64,000 bases of DNA from Agarilytica rhodophyticola (GCF_002157225.2 NZ_CP020038.1:5486501-5550500); one strand, 5' to 3'; numbered from the stretch's first letter, positions 17,433 through 25,926 are shown. Notes: generated from the letters alone by a model not told the origin. Made by a program: numbers and translations.

Positions 17433-19104
17433 CACACTCCCAGAAAATTTAGTTGCTTTTAACACAAGCCTAATTAAGAACACAAAAACAGTATGGATTG
17501 ATAAAAAACAAATAAGCAAATTAAATCCTAGCTTAGCCAATGATAAAGAGTTTTTAGAAAATTTTAGTTTTGGTATTCCTAGCGACTTTATAAGCGCCGA
17601 CTTATTTGACAACAAATATAAAAAAAAATTATATGCTGATCGATATGGTAGTGACTTAGGCGGAAATGGGGGGAGTGCTAGGTGTGGATATTTAGATAAT
17701 TTCCACTTAAAAGGAGTAGGCAAGACACCATTATCTGGAGCAGAGGATACTTGGCATTCTTATGGCGGGTTTAGCTTAGTTGAAGCTATGTGTGAAATTA
17801 TATACTCAAAAATTTTTGAAAAAATTATGCCAAGAGGCGTAGTTTCATGCTTTGGAATAATTTTTACCGGCGAAAAAACTGCACTCAGGCCAACATTCGA
17901 AGGCGAACGTAATAACATTAGAGGAAAAGGTTGCATACTGGTTAGGAGTAGCTCTATAAGACCTGCTCACTTAATTCCAAACCAAAGCTATACAGCTCAA
18001 AGAGATGATTATCTTTGGCTGTTTAAAGATACCTATCGTGTTCGCACTATAAACCAAAAGATAAATTTATTATTGGGCGGAAGGAAAAATTATATTAAAT
18101 TTATCGGTAATTTTTTATCTTCTTGTGCGGATCAATTTTCATTCTCATTTATTAATAGAATATATCATGGAGCTATTAATGCTTCCAATATAGAAATTTC
18201 AGGGAAATGGTTAGACCTGACAACAGCTACATTTGTTAGTCATAGCTTTAATTATCAAAATCGCGAGAATATGTATGCATTCAACGATGAGAGAGATGCA
18301 ATTTTACATATTGCTGGCGAAGTTCTTCATCAATACGATAAATATAACAATTTATTTTCCAATAAAAGTATACTTGAATGCTACTATATGAGCCAATACA
18401 AAGCTTACTTTAGAGCTAATTTAATTACTGCCATTGGATTGCCAAAAAAATGCTATAATATTTTGAAAGAAAATATTGATTACAGACTATTTTCTGACAT
18501 CGTAAAAAATTTAATAGAAAATAAGAAAACAAAAAGAAACACTTTAAAAATATCAATAAGTTGTGACCCTCTCTTCCATTATATCAATACATTATATTTA
18601 GATCTGCTATTTAATAGATGTAAAATTCAAGCTTTTCAAAAAACAGTCAACCTTTCAAAATCAATATCGAAAATTAAAAATTATAATTGTTTTATAAAAT
18701 CTTGTATTATACGCCTATATAGGAGAACTCTTCTTACACCCATATATTACAGAGAAAATATAATTAAACAGCTATTATTATATGAGCACAAAATATTTGA
18801 TAGACATTCTTACTCAAGTTTTATTGAAGAATTTATTAGCACTACGGAATGGATTTTTAGGGAAGATGAATGTACAAAGACAACAATAATAAAAACAAAA
18901 AAAATTGCTATTGATTATGATGCTATAGCCGATAATTATGTGCTTTATATATTTGAAAAAAGTGAAAAAATAATTATTGATTTTTTTTCTGATATGTTTT
19001 ATTTCGTATCAAAATATGATAGTGAAGTAGTTGTTTGTGGATTTTCTTGTATAAGCTTTCTAAATGAAATCAAGTCAACATTTTGCAACATAGAGAGAGG
19101 TTAA
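17404..19104 (+). CDS. SelO-family enzyme, paralog 2 (MchC/MceJ-like peptide maturation protein)
   Basis: A 566-residue paralog of the preceding protein. It keeps YGSDLGGNGGSARCGYL (81-97), HLKGVGKTPL with Lys103, WHSYGGFSLVEAMCE with Glu127, and YHGAINASNIEISGKWLDL with Asn262 and Asp271, again nine apart. As in paralog 1, the residue before the Asn is Ser, not the Asp of typical SelO. Divergence between the two is high outside the kinase-like core, suggesting distinct tasks or a heterodimer, perhaps acting on the two precursor peptides or in two steps (inference). The ATG lies inside the end of the upstream gene (overlap 17404-17432), so translation is probably coupled. It is followed three bases later by the acyltransferase gene. 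Confidence 0.72.
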   Translation: MTDKYRLNINTLPENLVAFNTSLIKNTKTVWIDKKQISKLNPSLANDKEFLENFSFGIPSDFISADLFDNKYKKKLYADRYGSDLGGNGGSARCGYLDNFHLKGVGKTPLSGAEDTWHSYGGFSLVEAMCEIIYSKIFEKIMPRGVVSCFGIIFTGEKTALRPTFEGERNNIRGKGCILVRSSSIRPAHLIPNQSYTAQRDDYLWLFKDTYRVRTINQKINLLLGGRKNYIKFIGNFLSSCADQFSFSFINRIYHGAINASNIEISGKWLDLTTATFVSHSFNYQNRENMYAFNDERDAILHIAGEVLHQYDKYNNLFSNKSILECYYMSQYKAYFRANLITAIGLPKKCYNILKENIDYRLFSDIVKNLIENKKTKRNTLKISISCDPLFHYINTLYLDLLFNRCKIQAFQKTVNLSKSISKIKNYNCFIKSCIIRLYRRTLLTPIYYRENIIKQLLLYEHKIFDRHSYSSFIEEFISTTEWIFREDECTKTTIIKTKKIAIDYDAIADNYVLYIFEKSEKIIIDFFSDMFYFVSKYDSEVVVCGFSCISFLNEIKSTFCNIERG

Positions 19105-19107
19105 AAA

Positions 19108-19530
19108 ATGAACAAGTCAGTATCAGAAATATTCTCTATAATGTGTGAATTGAGATCTAGAATACATACTAACTTTAATACATCTAAAATAAGATGGATT
19201 TACATTTCGGCGAGGAACGGAAATTACAAAATAATTAGAAACCATTATGGAAAACCATGTGGATATATAATATGGGCCCGTGTAGTTAGAGAAACATTAA
19301 TAAGGCTAGAAAAATATGACATATATCCTATATACGAGTATGAATACGACGAAGGTAACATATGCTTAATTTTGGACGTTTTCCTACTTCATGATAGAGC
19401 ATATGAACTTAAGAAATTCAGCCGGCGTATTCGTTTATTAGCTTGGAAAAAGAATGGAAAACTAAGTGTATATAAACGTTTTATCAATAGGTTTAAATCT
19501 ATAAAAATAAAAGAGAAGTATTTATTCTAG
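19108..19530 (+). CDS. HlyC-type toxin-activating acyltransferase (MchD/MceI-like)
   Basis: A 140-residue protein with the layout of RTX-toxin-activating lysine acyltransferases. His20 in RSRIHTNF corresponds to catalytic His23 of HlyC (SPLHRNW). The segment GKPCGYIIWARV matches HlyC's YPVAYCSWANL, and Asp90 in GNICLILDVF matches Asp92 in RKWFIDWIAP. In siderophore microcins a member of this family (MceI/MchD) works with MceJ/MchC to modify the peptide C-terminus; in toxins the family transfers acyl chains from ACP to lysine. It is shorter than HlyC (170) but both catalytic residues are present. It sits between the SelO-like pair and the exporter genes, with its stop codon sharing a base with the next GTG. 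Confidence 0.7.
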   Translation: MNKSVSEIFSIMCELRSRIHTNFNTSKIRWIYISARNGNYKIIRNHYGKPCGYIIWARVVRETLIRLEKYDIYPIYEYEYDEGNICLILDVFLLHDRAYELKKFSRRIRLLAWKKNGKLSVYKRFINRFKSIKIKEKYLF

Positions 19531-20066
19531 TGAAAAATAAATTTTATAATTTAAAGGTTATTGATAAATGTTCTTCGAATAATTTAGGAAAAATACATCT
19601 TTCCCCAACCACGAACTCATCAATATTATTTGCTTTTTTAATATTATTTTTTATATTAATATTTTATTATATTTTAAACTATGAATTATTATTTAAGAAA
19701 GAATTTTTTGTAAATATTTTAAAACCCAATAAAAGCATAAATCAAATTTCACTTGTAATTTATGCTCAAAAGAACACATTACAAAAATTTAATATAAAAG
19801 GAAAGTTAATAGCAGAAGATGGATGTCAAGAAAATCATAAAAACATAAATTCCACAAAAAGAGTTTTCCATCTAGATTTTAAAGAAAGTGTTAAGTATGG
19901 TTACCATAATGAAATATTTTATGAATTGTTAGAAGGTAGCATGAAGGAAGGATTAGCGAACAACATTAACGAATTTCACAATTCTTTGCGCTCATGCGAC
20001 CATAAAAAAGGAGTAAACCTATATGTCGTTGAAAGTTTTAATGTCATGGATTTTATTTTGAGGTGA
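19530..20066 (+). CDS. Small HlyD-like inner-membrane protein, truncated or minimal membrane fusion protein
   Basis: A 178-residue protein starting at GTG. It has the opening of a HlyD/MchE-type membrane fusion protein: a short cytoplasmic part with NNLGKIHLSPTTNSS, one transmembrane helix (about 31-51), then periplasmic KEFFVNILKPNKS and FNIKGKLIAEDG, resembling the 'GxLxPxxG' entry to the beta-barrel. The coiled-coil hairpin and the rest of the barrel are missing, since members are normally ~400 residues. It may be a degenerated fusion protein, a minimal one, or an unrelated single-pass protein. It is immediately upstream of the C39 exporter gene, as a membrane fusion gene would be. Confidence 0.5.
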   Translation: MKNKFYNLKVIDKCSSNNLGKIHLSPTTNSSILFAFLILFFILIFYYILNYELLFKKEFFVNILKPNKSINQISLVIYAQKNTLQKFNIKGKLIAEDGCQENHKNINSTKRVFHLDFKESVKYGYHNEIFYELLEGSMKEGLANNINEFHNSLRSCDHKKGVNLYVVESFNVMDFILR

Positions 20067-20070
20067 ATCT

Positions 20071-22212
20071 ATGTATTTTTTTGGCCGATTAGAAAATTCA
20101 ATTAAAAAAAAACTGCCGTTAATCATGCAGAACGAAGCCTCTGAATGCTTGTTAGCATGTATTGCTATGATATTAAATTATCATGGAAGAAAAGTAGATT
20201 TAATCGAGCTCAGAGATAGCATTAATATTTCTTCAAGAGGAAGTGGATTTTCTCATCTTTTAAATATCTCAAACAAACTTAACATAAAAACCAGGCCAGT
20301 TAAAGTTGACATAAAAAGTATAAATAAGCTTTCATTACCATGTATTCTTCACTGGAAGAAGAATCACTTTGTAGTTTTAAAATCTATAAATAAAAGCGGA
20401 ATTTATATTCATGACCCATCCATAGGGAAAAGGTTCGTTATTTATAAAAACCTAAGCGAATTTTTCTTTGGAATAGCTGCAGAGGTGACGCCAACTGAAA
20501 ATTTCAAGAAGAAGGATAAAAAAGAAAACAAAGATATTAAAAAATTTTTTAAAGATTTTTCAGGTATTAAGCGTAATATATTATATATAATTCTATTATC
20601 TTTTTTTCTTCAATTAATTTCTTTATCTACTCCCTTTTACATTCAGACTATAATAGACAAAGTAATACAGAGTCATAATATAAAATTATTAGAAATTTTA
20701 TTTCTCTGTTTTATTTTTCTAATAATTATACAATCTATTATTTCATATTCACGAAGTTACATTACAAATCTATTTTCTTTTAAATATGGATTCCATTCAT
20801 CTTCGAGGTTGTTTTATCATTTGATTCGCCTTCCAACTTTATATTTTTCTAGACGAGGGTTAGGTGATGTAATAACAAAATTTGAAGCCCAAGGATATTT
20901 AAAAAATTATCTAAGTAATGAAGTGGTCAGCTCGTTCATAGATGCTATTATGCTTATAATTGCGATTATCGCCATGCTTTTTTATAGCGTAAAATTATCA
21001 ATTATAGTGTTTGCAGTAAGCGTTTTCTATGTTGTTTTAGATTTTAATAACTTCAAAATACAAAAGGTACTATTAGAAGACGCGGTATCCTTTGGCGCAA
21101 AAGGCCATACAGCTTTTATTGAAAGCGTCAGATTAATTGAATCAGTTAAGATACTAGAAAATGAAAAGAATAGACATTATAAATGGCTGACTTATTTTTC
21201 TCAAGAAACCGATAAAAGGTATGAAAGTGCACATCTAGAGAATAAAATTGAATTTCTTAGACAAATAATTTTTGGTTTAGAAAATATTACTATAATATAT
21301 CTAGGATCTTTGATGGTAATTAAGAATTCTATCAGCCTAGGCATGTTAATTGCGTTTATTAGTTTTAAGGTAAAGTATGTCGATACAGTTAAGTCATTAA
21401 TGCGTCAAATAATGAGCTTAAACACATTGAATGTATACATGAACAGACTATCTGATATAGTTCGTGCTAAAACTGATATAAATACTTCTGGTAGTAAGTC
21501 ATATTTTGGTGATGATAATGATGATAAAACTTCTTGCATTTCAAAATTTCAGAGAAGAAATGAATATATTATTAGTGGGAAGATAGAAGTTATAAACCTC
21601 GCATTTAGGTACGGAGATAGCGAGAATTTTGTTTTTAGGAATATAAATTTTACTATCAAACAAGGTGAGAAAGTTGTTATTGTTGGAGGGAGTGGTTGTG
21701 GAAAAACAACACTTTTAAAATGTTTGATGGGATTATATTTACCAACCGAAGGCACCATACTCATAGATGGAAAGCCTTTAGCTGAAGTCGGAAATTACCG
21801 CTCACAAATATCTGGTGTTCTTCAGAATGATTCATTATTTAGTGGAACTATCGCAGAAAATATTTCTGGTTTCGATCCTCTCCCAGATTTAGTTAAAATC
21901 AGAAATTGTGCAAAGTTATCATCTATCAACATTGATATTGATTCGATGCCTGCAGGATATAATACATACCTAGGAGATATGGGTGGAGGTTTAAGTGGAG
22001 GGCAAATGCAAAGAATTATAATAGCAAGGGCTCTTTACTCAAACCCTTCTATCCTATTCATGGATGAAGCTACTAGCCATCTAGATGTAGGCAATGAAAA
22101 TATTGTCAACACTAACCTTAACAATTTAAATATTACACAGGTATTGGTGGCCCATAGAATGGAAACTGTTATGAGTGCTGAGAGGCAAATTAACATATCT
22201 AATTTTAATTAA
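20071..22212 (+). CDS. Peptidase-containing ABC transporter (C39, bacteriocin-type leader cleavage and export)
   Basis: The 713-residue protein joins a C39 cysteine peptidase (about 15-145; Cys26 in NEASECLLAC, His99 in KKNHFVVL, Asp115 in IHDPSIGK), a six-helix ABC membrane domain (about 165-450) and an ATPase domain (Walker A GGSGCGKTT at 539-547, signature LSGGQMQR at 641-648, Walker B ILFMDEATSHLD at 661-672, then LVAHRMETV). Such transporters cut double-glycine leaders and export the core peptide. All catalytic residues are present, so it should be active. Two candidate substrates with such leaders are encoded directly downstream. It starts five bases after the HlyD-like gene. Confidence 0.95.
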   Translation: MYFFGRLENSIKKKLPLIMQNEASECLLACIAMILNYHGRKVDLIELRDSINISSRGSGFSHLLNISNKLNIKTRPVKVDIKSINKLSLPCILHWKKNHFVVLKSINKSGIYIHDPSIGKRFVIYKNLSEFFFGIAAEVTPTENFKKKDKKENKDIKKFFKDFSGIKRNILYIILLSFFLQLISLSTPFYIQTIIDKVIQSHNIKLLEILFLCFIFLIIIQSIISYSRSYITNLFSFKYGFHSSSRLFYHLIRLPTLYFSRRGLGDVITKFEAQGYLKNYLSNEVVSSFIDAIMLIIAIIAMLFYSVKLSIIVFAVSVFYVVLDFNNFKIQKVLLEDAVSFGAKGHTAFIESVRLIESVKILENEKNRHYKWLTYFSQETDKRYESAHLENKIEFLRQIIFGLENITIIYLGSLMVIKNSISLGMLIAFISFKVKYVDTVKSLMRQIMSLNTLNVYMNRLSDIVRAKTDINTSGSKSYFGDDNDDKTSCISKFQRRNEYIISGKIEVINLAFRYGDSENFVFRNINFTIKQGEKVVIVGGSGCGKTTLLKCLMGLYLPTEGTILIDGKPLAEVGNYRSQISGVLQNDSLFSGTIAENISGFDPLPDLVKIRNCAKLSSINIDIDSMPAGYNTYLGDMGGGLSGGQMQRIIIARALYSNPSILFMDEATSHLDVGNENIVNTNLNNLNITQVLVAHRMETVMSAERQINISNFN

Positions 22213-22234
22213 ATCTCACTATGAGGATAATCAT

Positions 22235-22399
22235 ATGAATAAAAAAAATGATGATGTTAGAGATCTATCACCTGAAGAAATTGATAGTATTTTGGGAAGG
22301 GGCGACGAGTGTAGAGAAATCATTTCTCATTGTATTGTAAAGCCTGACGGGACAGAAGTCTGTTACAGAGAAATAGTATGTGGTGATTATAAATTTTAA
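22235..22399 (+). CDS. Precursor peptide 1 with GRG leader end and four-cysteine core
   Basis: A 54-residue peptide. The leader MNKKNDDVRDLSPEEIDSIL-GRG is of double-glycine type but has Arg at the usual -2 Gly. The predicted core is DECREIISHCIVKPDG-TEVCYREIVCGDYKF. Cysteines of the core are at positions 3, 10, 20 and 26 (spacing 7, 10, 6), identical in spacing to peptide 2. The ATG at 22235 follows TGAGGA; longer in-frame starts within the transporter gene lack a binding site. No signal peptide. It is most likely a substrate of the C39 transporter, modified by the SelO-like and HlyC-like enzymes (inference). The acidic/basic balance and spacing suggest two disulfides. Confidence 0.82.
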   Translation: MNKKNDDVRDLSPEEIDSILGRGDECREIISHCIVKPDGTEVCYREIVCGDYKF

Positions 22400-22426
22400 G
22401 AAACCAAAATATATCAGGAAAATTTT

Positions 22427-22567
22427 ATGTCTGAAGAGATAAGAGATTTGAGTATAGAGGAAATAGAAGCTATTCAAGGTGGCGATTGCCGCGTAACAGA
22501 GCGAGTGTGTTGGATGGATCCTTTTGGTAGAGAACATTGCTACGAAGAAGTAGTATGCAGTGACTAA
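22427..22567 (+). CDS. Precursor peptide 2 with canonical GG leader and four-cysteine core
   Basis: A 46-residue peptide. Leader MSEEIRDLSIEEIEAIQGG ends in a canonical double glycine at 18-19 and shares RDLS-x-EEI-x-x-I with peptide 1. Predicted core: DCRVTERVCWMDPF-GREHCYEEVVCSD, 27 residues with Cys at 2, 9, 19 and 25, the same 7/10/6 spacing as peptide 1. The shared pattern DxxC..C.....P.G.E.CY.E.VC shows the two are paralogous. The ATG follows TCAGGAAAA. It lies 27 bases after peptide 1 and is followed by an intrinsic terminator. It is the clearest double-glycine export substrate in the window. Confidence 0.85.
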   Translation: MSEEIRDLSIEEIEAIQGGDCRVTERVCWMDPFGREHCYEEVVCSD

Positions 22568-22597
22568 CCGTATAAGTTAATTTTAAAAAATTTAAGT

Positions 22598-22620
22598 GGC
22601 GAAAGGATATCGCCCTTTTT
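22598..22620 (+). terminator. Rho-independent terminator after the precursor genes
   Basis: GGCGA (22598-22602) pairs with TCGCC (22610-22614) around a 7-nt loop, followed by six T-rich bases (CTTTTTT/TTTAAA). It would end the peptide operon after precursor 2, or partly attenuate reading into the next gene. Confidence 0.6.
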
Positions 22621-22650
22621 AAAAATAGGATCATCGAGGTTAAAAAAATA

Positions 22651-23277
22651 ATGAATTATACAAAATTTCAGTTGATTTTAAGTTTAACCTTTGGGGTACT
22701 CATTGGTTCTTTCTCTACTTTTATTCTATATAATACTATATCATTTGAAATAATAGAAAAAAAATCATACTCCACAAACACGATTACTTCCGCTAACCAA
22801 AAAGAAAATGATTGCCATCCTGATTCAACGGAAAATTCTTTAACTATAGTAGATATTAACATTCCCGAATTAAATGAAAATAAATATTTAGTTGATTCAA
22901 ATAAATCTAGTTTACATGAAACAAAAGATGATATTAAAGAAGATTTCCACGATGAAGCAGCACAGAGTTTTGTCGAAATTAAAGTTAAACTTAATGAATT
23001 TGACAAGCAAGATATTGACCCTGTTTGGAGCATTAAAAAAGAAGAAGAAATTAAAAATTATTTATATGGTCACGAGCTTTTTTATACAATGAAACTAAAA
23101 TCTATTGAATGCAAAACCAGTTCATGTGAAGTTAAAATTCTTGAAAAAGAGCAATCAGCATGGGATAAATTTTATCGAGATTTATCCAGAGAAAATTGGT
23201 GGAATTTTAGGTATTTCTCTAATAAAAGAGAAGTACTTGAAGGTGAAGAAATTTTGATAATACGCTTTGCCCAGTGA
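22651..23277 (+). CDS. Single-pass membrane protein of unknown function, candidate immunity or accessory protein
   Basis: A 208-residue protein with one N-terminal transmembrane helix (about 6-30) and a mainly acidic periplasmic region. The C-terminal ~90 residues (FDKQDIDPVWSIKKEEEIKNYLY...IECKTSSCEVKILEKEQ) follow the pattern 'DPxW...E..I......L..IECR.S.CEV', which I know from many uncharacterised gammaproteobacterial exported proteins with a conserved Cys pair. The final ~45 residues are Trp/Phe rich. It lies 83 bases after precursor 2 on the same strand, behind the terminator. The location fits a self-immunity or sensor protein for the peptide, but nothing in the sequence proves it. Confidence 0.6.
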   Translation: MNYTKFQLILSLTFGVLIGSFSTFILYNTISFEIIEKKSYSTNTITSANQKENDCHPDSTENSLTIVDINIPELNENKYLVDSNKSSLHETKDDIKEDFHDEAAQSFVEIKVKLNEFDKQDIDPVWSIKKEEEIKNYLYGHELFYTMKLKSIECKTSSCEVKILEKEQSAWDKFYRDLSRENWWNFRYFSNKREVLEGEEILIIRFAQ

Positions 23278-23540
23278 TTTTAGTTCACCCATATTTATTT
23301 CTTAATTTTTTAATATTAATAAATTAAACCATGAAATTTATTGGCATCATTTTAACCAAATTATTATAGACTAGGTATTAAATTTTACTTAAAAAAATGG
23401 AGAGCCACTCATTTTTTAAATGCTAATAAATAATTTTTTTATATTTAATAATACTATTATGTGATGAAATTAATTTTTAACTGAAAAATTAAGCTACTAT
23501 TTACCAAGGTAAAAAATTCTTGACAGATAGAGAACAAAAA

Positions 23541-24314
23541 TTATATTTCATATATCGCTTGATCCACTGTTTTCACAATCATATAGTTAGGAATAAGTAT
23601 AGGGTTTTCGGGTAAATGTTTGGCCACAGCTTTAATCCAATTTTTTAGTACAGGATGCATTGCAGCCAATAGTTTATCTTCAAGACCGGCCATAACACCA
23701 AAGACAACTTGTGGGAATACAGCAAAGTCTAGCATTGTCGGGCACTCCATACTAGCAATAAACGGCCCATCACCAATATGTGTAACTAGCTCCATACCGA
23801 TTCTCATCTGCATATCCTTTGGGTCTTCAGTAAGATCCATATCTTCACCCATTTTTTGGATAAAACTTGCTTGCATTAATATCTCTGGCCATTGATGACG
23901 TATTTTTTCGGGTAAAGGTGTTTGTGAGGAAACAATTGCAGCCAAACGCCAATAACGCATACGTGCATTTAAATTTAATTTACCATCGATAACGCTCCTA
24001 AAAATTGATGGTAAGAAAACACGGTTTAGCCAAGTATCCACTTCGATAATTTTTTGCTTATATTCATTTGGGCAAAGGGTATACTCAGGGAATAACTCGT
24101 CAAGCCAGTGGGCATGTTCACTTGACTCAACCCGCCACTCGTCATCAATTTGAAGTATGGGAACACGCGTATTGCCAGTAAAACCAATCGTCTCTTTAGG
24201 ATTAATTGGGTTAACAGGGATATATTCAAAAGGTATTTTTTTATAATGAAGGAAACACGCAGTCTTACGAACATATGGACTAGTCGCATAACCGTAAAGT
24301 TTAACTTTTGGCAT
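23541..24314 (-). CDS. Glutathione S-transferase family protein
   Basis: The 257-residue protein starts with VKLYGYATSPYVRKTACFLHYKKIPFEYIPVNP, a thioredoxin-fold GST N-terminal domain with SPYVRK at the glutathione site, and continues with TRVPILQIDDEWRVESSEHAHWLDE, including cis-Pro and the ES motif. A mostly helical C-terminal domain (about 95-257) follows. The ATG has AGAGGTAG upstream. It is the last gene of the minus-strand group sigma-FecR-TonB receptor-SapC-DUF6445-GST, and may act on the compound taken up by that receptor (inference). Confidence 0.85.
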   Translation of the reverse strand: MPKVKLYGYATSPYVRKTACFLHYKKIPFEYIPVNPINPKETIGFTGNTRVPILQIDDEWRVESSEHAHWLDELFPEYTLCPNEYKQKIIEVDTWLNRVFLPSIFRSVIDGKLNLNARMRYWRLAAIVSSQTPLPEKIRHQWPEILMQASFIQKMGEDMDLTEDPKDMQMRIGMELVTHIGDGPFIASMECPTMLDFAVFPQVVFGVMAGLEDKLLAAMHPVLKNWIKAVAKHLPENPILIPNYMIVKTVDQAIYEI

Positions 24315-24349
24315 ATCATCTACCTCTTGGCAACTCTGCTAATTGGGTT

Positions 24350-25051
24350 TTAGTTTAAATCGGAAAAGTTAAGAAAAGCATTAACCGTTAATCTACCTTT
24401 TCTAGGGTCGGATGAGAGTGAATTATTAGGATAAATATTTCCAGAATGCAACATATTACTGGGATACACTACAACACGATTAAATAAAAATTCCACTTCC
24501 ATTAATTTCTGAAATAAAAACGTATCACTGTGAATATAAGTTGTCGGAGTATCTTTCATAATCTCTACTTTTAGCTGTGCAAAGTAGTTTTTAAGATGTT
24601 GACTATCGATACTTTCCAAGCCACTGCTTCGGTGTTTATAAAAAGAGGTTCCACCAAAAGCTCTATAACTAAGATAATGTACTGCCGCAAATTGATATTT
24701 ATCGTGGGTGTCTATATGGGGAATGCATTGTATGGGACGCAATTGACGTTCTGTGTTGGTTGTTAAGGAATATGCACACAAGCCAACGCTTAACATCTTA
24801 TTTTTTTCAATATTATAAGTTTTTTTTAGCAGCTGCTCTAATGTCTTAATAAGATAAAGAACATACTGCTGCTCAACCGGCTTACGCTTTCCAGGGTAAA
24901 AATCTTCTGCTTGAGCAGTAAAATGAGGGGATGTTTGAGCTTTTTTAAAAATAGTCTCAGCATCGGGATGAAAATTATCAATTACGATGACCTTGTTCTT
25001 TTCATCCCCACATTCTAATACCTTATAATGCAGGTTTTTTTCAGATACCAT
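24350..25051 (-). CDS. DUF6445-type protein, probable 2-oxoglutarate/iron oxygenase fold
   Basis: A 233-residue protein with CIPHIDTHDKYQFAAVHYLS (about 110-129) and later VVYPSNMLHSGNIYPNN (about 195-211), giving a His-x-Asp...His arrangement like a 2-oxoglutarate/Fe(II) oxygenase, then DPRKGRLTVNAFLNF. Such DUF6445 proteins are commonly found beside SapC and TonB-receptor genes, as here. Its substrate is unknown. It starts 10 bases after the SapC gene and leads into the GST gene, so the three are likely cotranscribed. Confidence 0.75.
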   Translation of the reverse strand: MVSEKNLHYKVLECGDEKNKVIVIDNFHPDAETIFKKAQTSPHFTAQAEDFYPGKRKPVEQQYVLYLIKTLEQLLKKTYNIEKNKMLSVGLCAYSLTTNTERQLRPIQCIPHIDTHDKYQFAAVHYLSYRAFGGTSFYKHRSSGLESIDSQHLKNYFAQLKVEIMKDTPTTYIHSDTFLFQKLMEVEFLFNRVVVYPSNMLHSGNIYPNNSLSSDPRKGRLTVNAFLNFSDLN

Positions 25052-25061
25052 AACTATATAG

Positions 25062-25778
25062 CTACTGTGCCATTAGGCTAGTATTTTTTCGCTGAATAAG
25101 CGAATAAATATGCCCAAGGCTAGATACCATTGTGTAAATTGGTTTTAAATATTTTTGTTGATGTAGCACTAGCATCTCATCTTTGCTAAGTTGGTCTAAC
25201 TTTTCCTCATCGATAGTATAAATACCCTGCACTCTCTGGGTTTTATCGTCAGCAAAAGTAATGTCTAGGGCTAGCGGCATAATCAAATCAAGATTAAGCA
25301 AAGTATTGATAAAATTAAAATTTTGCTTTTCACCTTCTATCAGCTGGGCAAGCATAGATTTAGCACTACCTAAATAGGCAGTATCTTGGCCTTGCGCATC
25401 AAACAATGATTCTCCATTATCGGTGGAAATACAGGGGCTATTTATATCGATACATATTACTGCTTGCTCTTTATCTAAGTCTTCTTTACCAATAAAAAAA
25501 GGCTGCCTAGTAATATTAAGTGGCACATAAATGCCATCCCACTGGTTCTTCAGCCAAAATAAATTCTCACTTTGTTCGAAGCCAAGTAACACAACACAGA
25601 CAAACTTTCCTGTATCTGCATCTTTGGTAAATACAATAGGATATTGAACACACAACTTAAGGAATTCGCTTAAAACAACAGGAATCATTCTTTCACTAGA
25701 ACCAATAACTTCAATTTTATTGGTATCTATTTTTATATCTTTATGTACACGATTATTGAGTGAAACAAGCTTAGGCAT
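25062..25778 (-). CDS. SapC-family protein
   Basis: This 238-residue protein has the SapC pattern: LVSLNNRVHKDIKI near the start, VVLSEFLKLCVQYPIVFTKD, LLGFEQSENLFWLKNQWDGIYVPLNITRQPFFIG, then a C-terminal helical region. In marine and freshwater Proteobacteria SapC genes lie next to TonB receptors and flavin halogenase-like or DUF6445 genes; the molecular function is not established. I use the second Met (25778), which has TTGGA at suitable distance. It lies about 290 bases downstream of the TonB receptor gene, with a dispersed-repeat copy in between. Confidence 0.85.
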   Translation of the reverse strand: MPKLVSLNNRVHKDIKIDTNKIEVIGSSERMIPVVLSEFLKLCVQYPIVFTKDADTGKFVCVVLLGFEQSENLFWLKNQWDGIYVPLNITRQPFFIGKEDLDKEQAVICIDINSPCISTDNGESLFDAQGQDTAYLGSAKSMLAQLIEGEKQNFNFINTLLNLDLIMPLALDITFADDKTQRVQGIYTIDEEKLDQLSKDEMLVLHQQKYLKPIYTMVSSLGHIYSLIQRKNTSLMAQ

Positions 25779-25926
25779 AATCATTCCAAGTATTTATTGC
25801 TTTATTCCTTTGGTAATTGCCCCAAATAGAGGCTTATCCTTAGCTCATGATATTAACACTTATTTATACCGATTTAAAAAGTAGTTTTCGATAAAAACAA
25901 CAATTGAAAAAAACCACTGCTACAAG

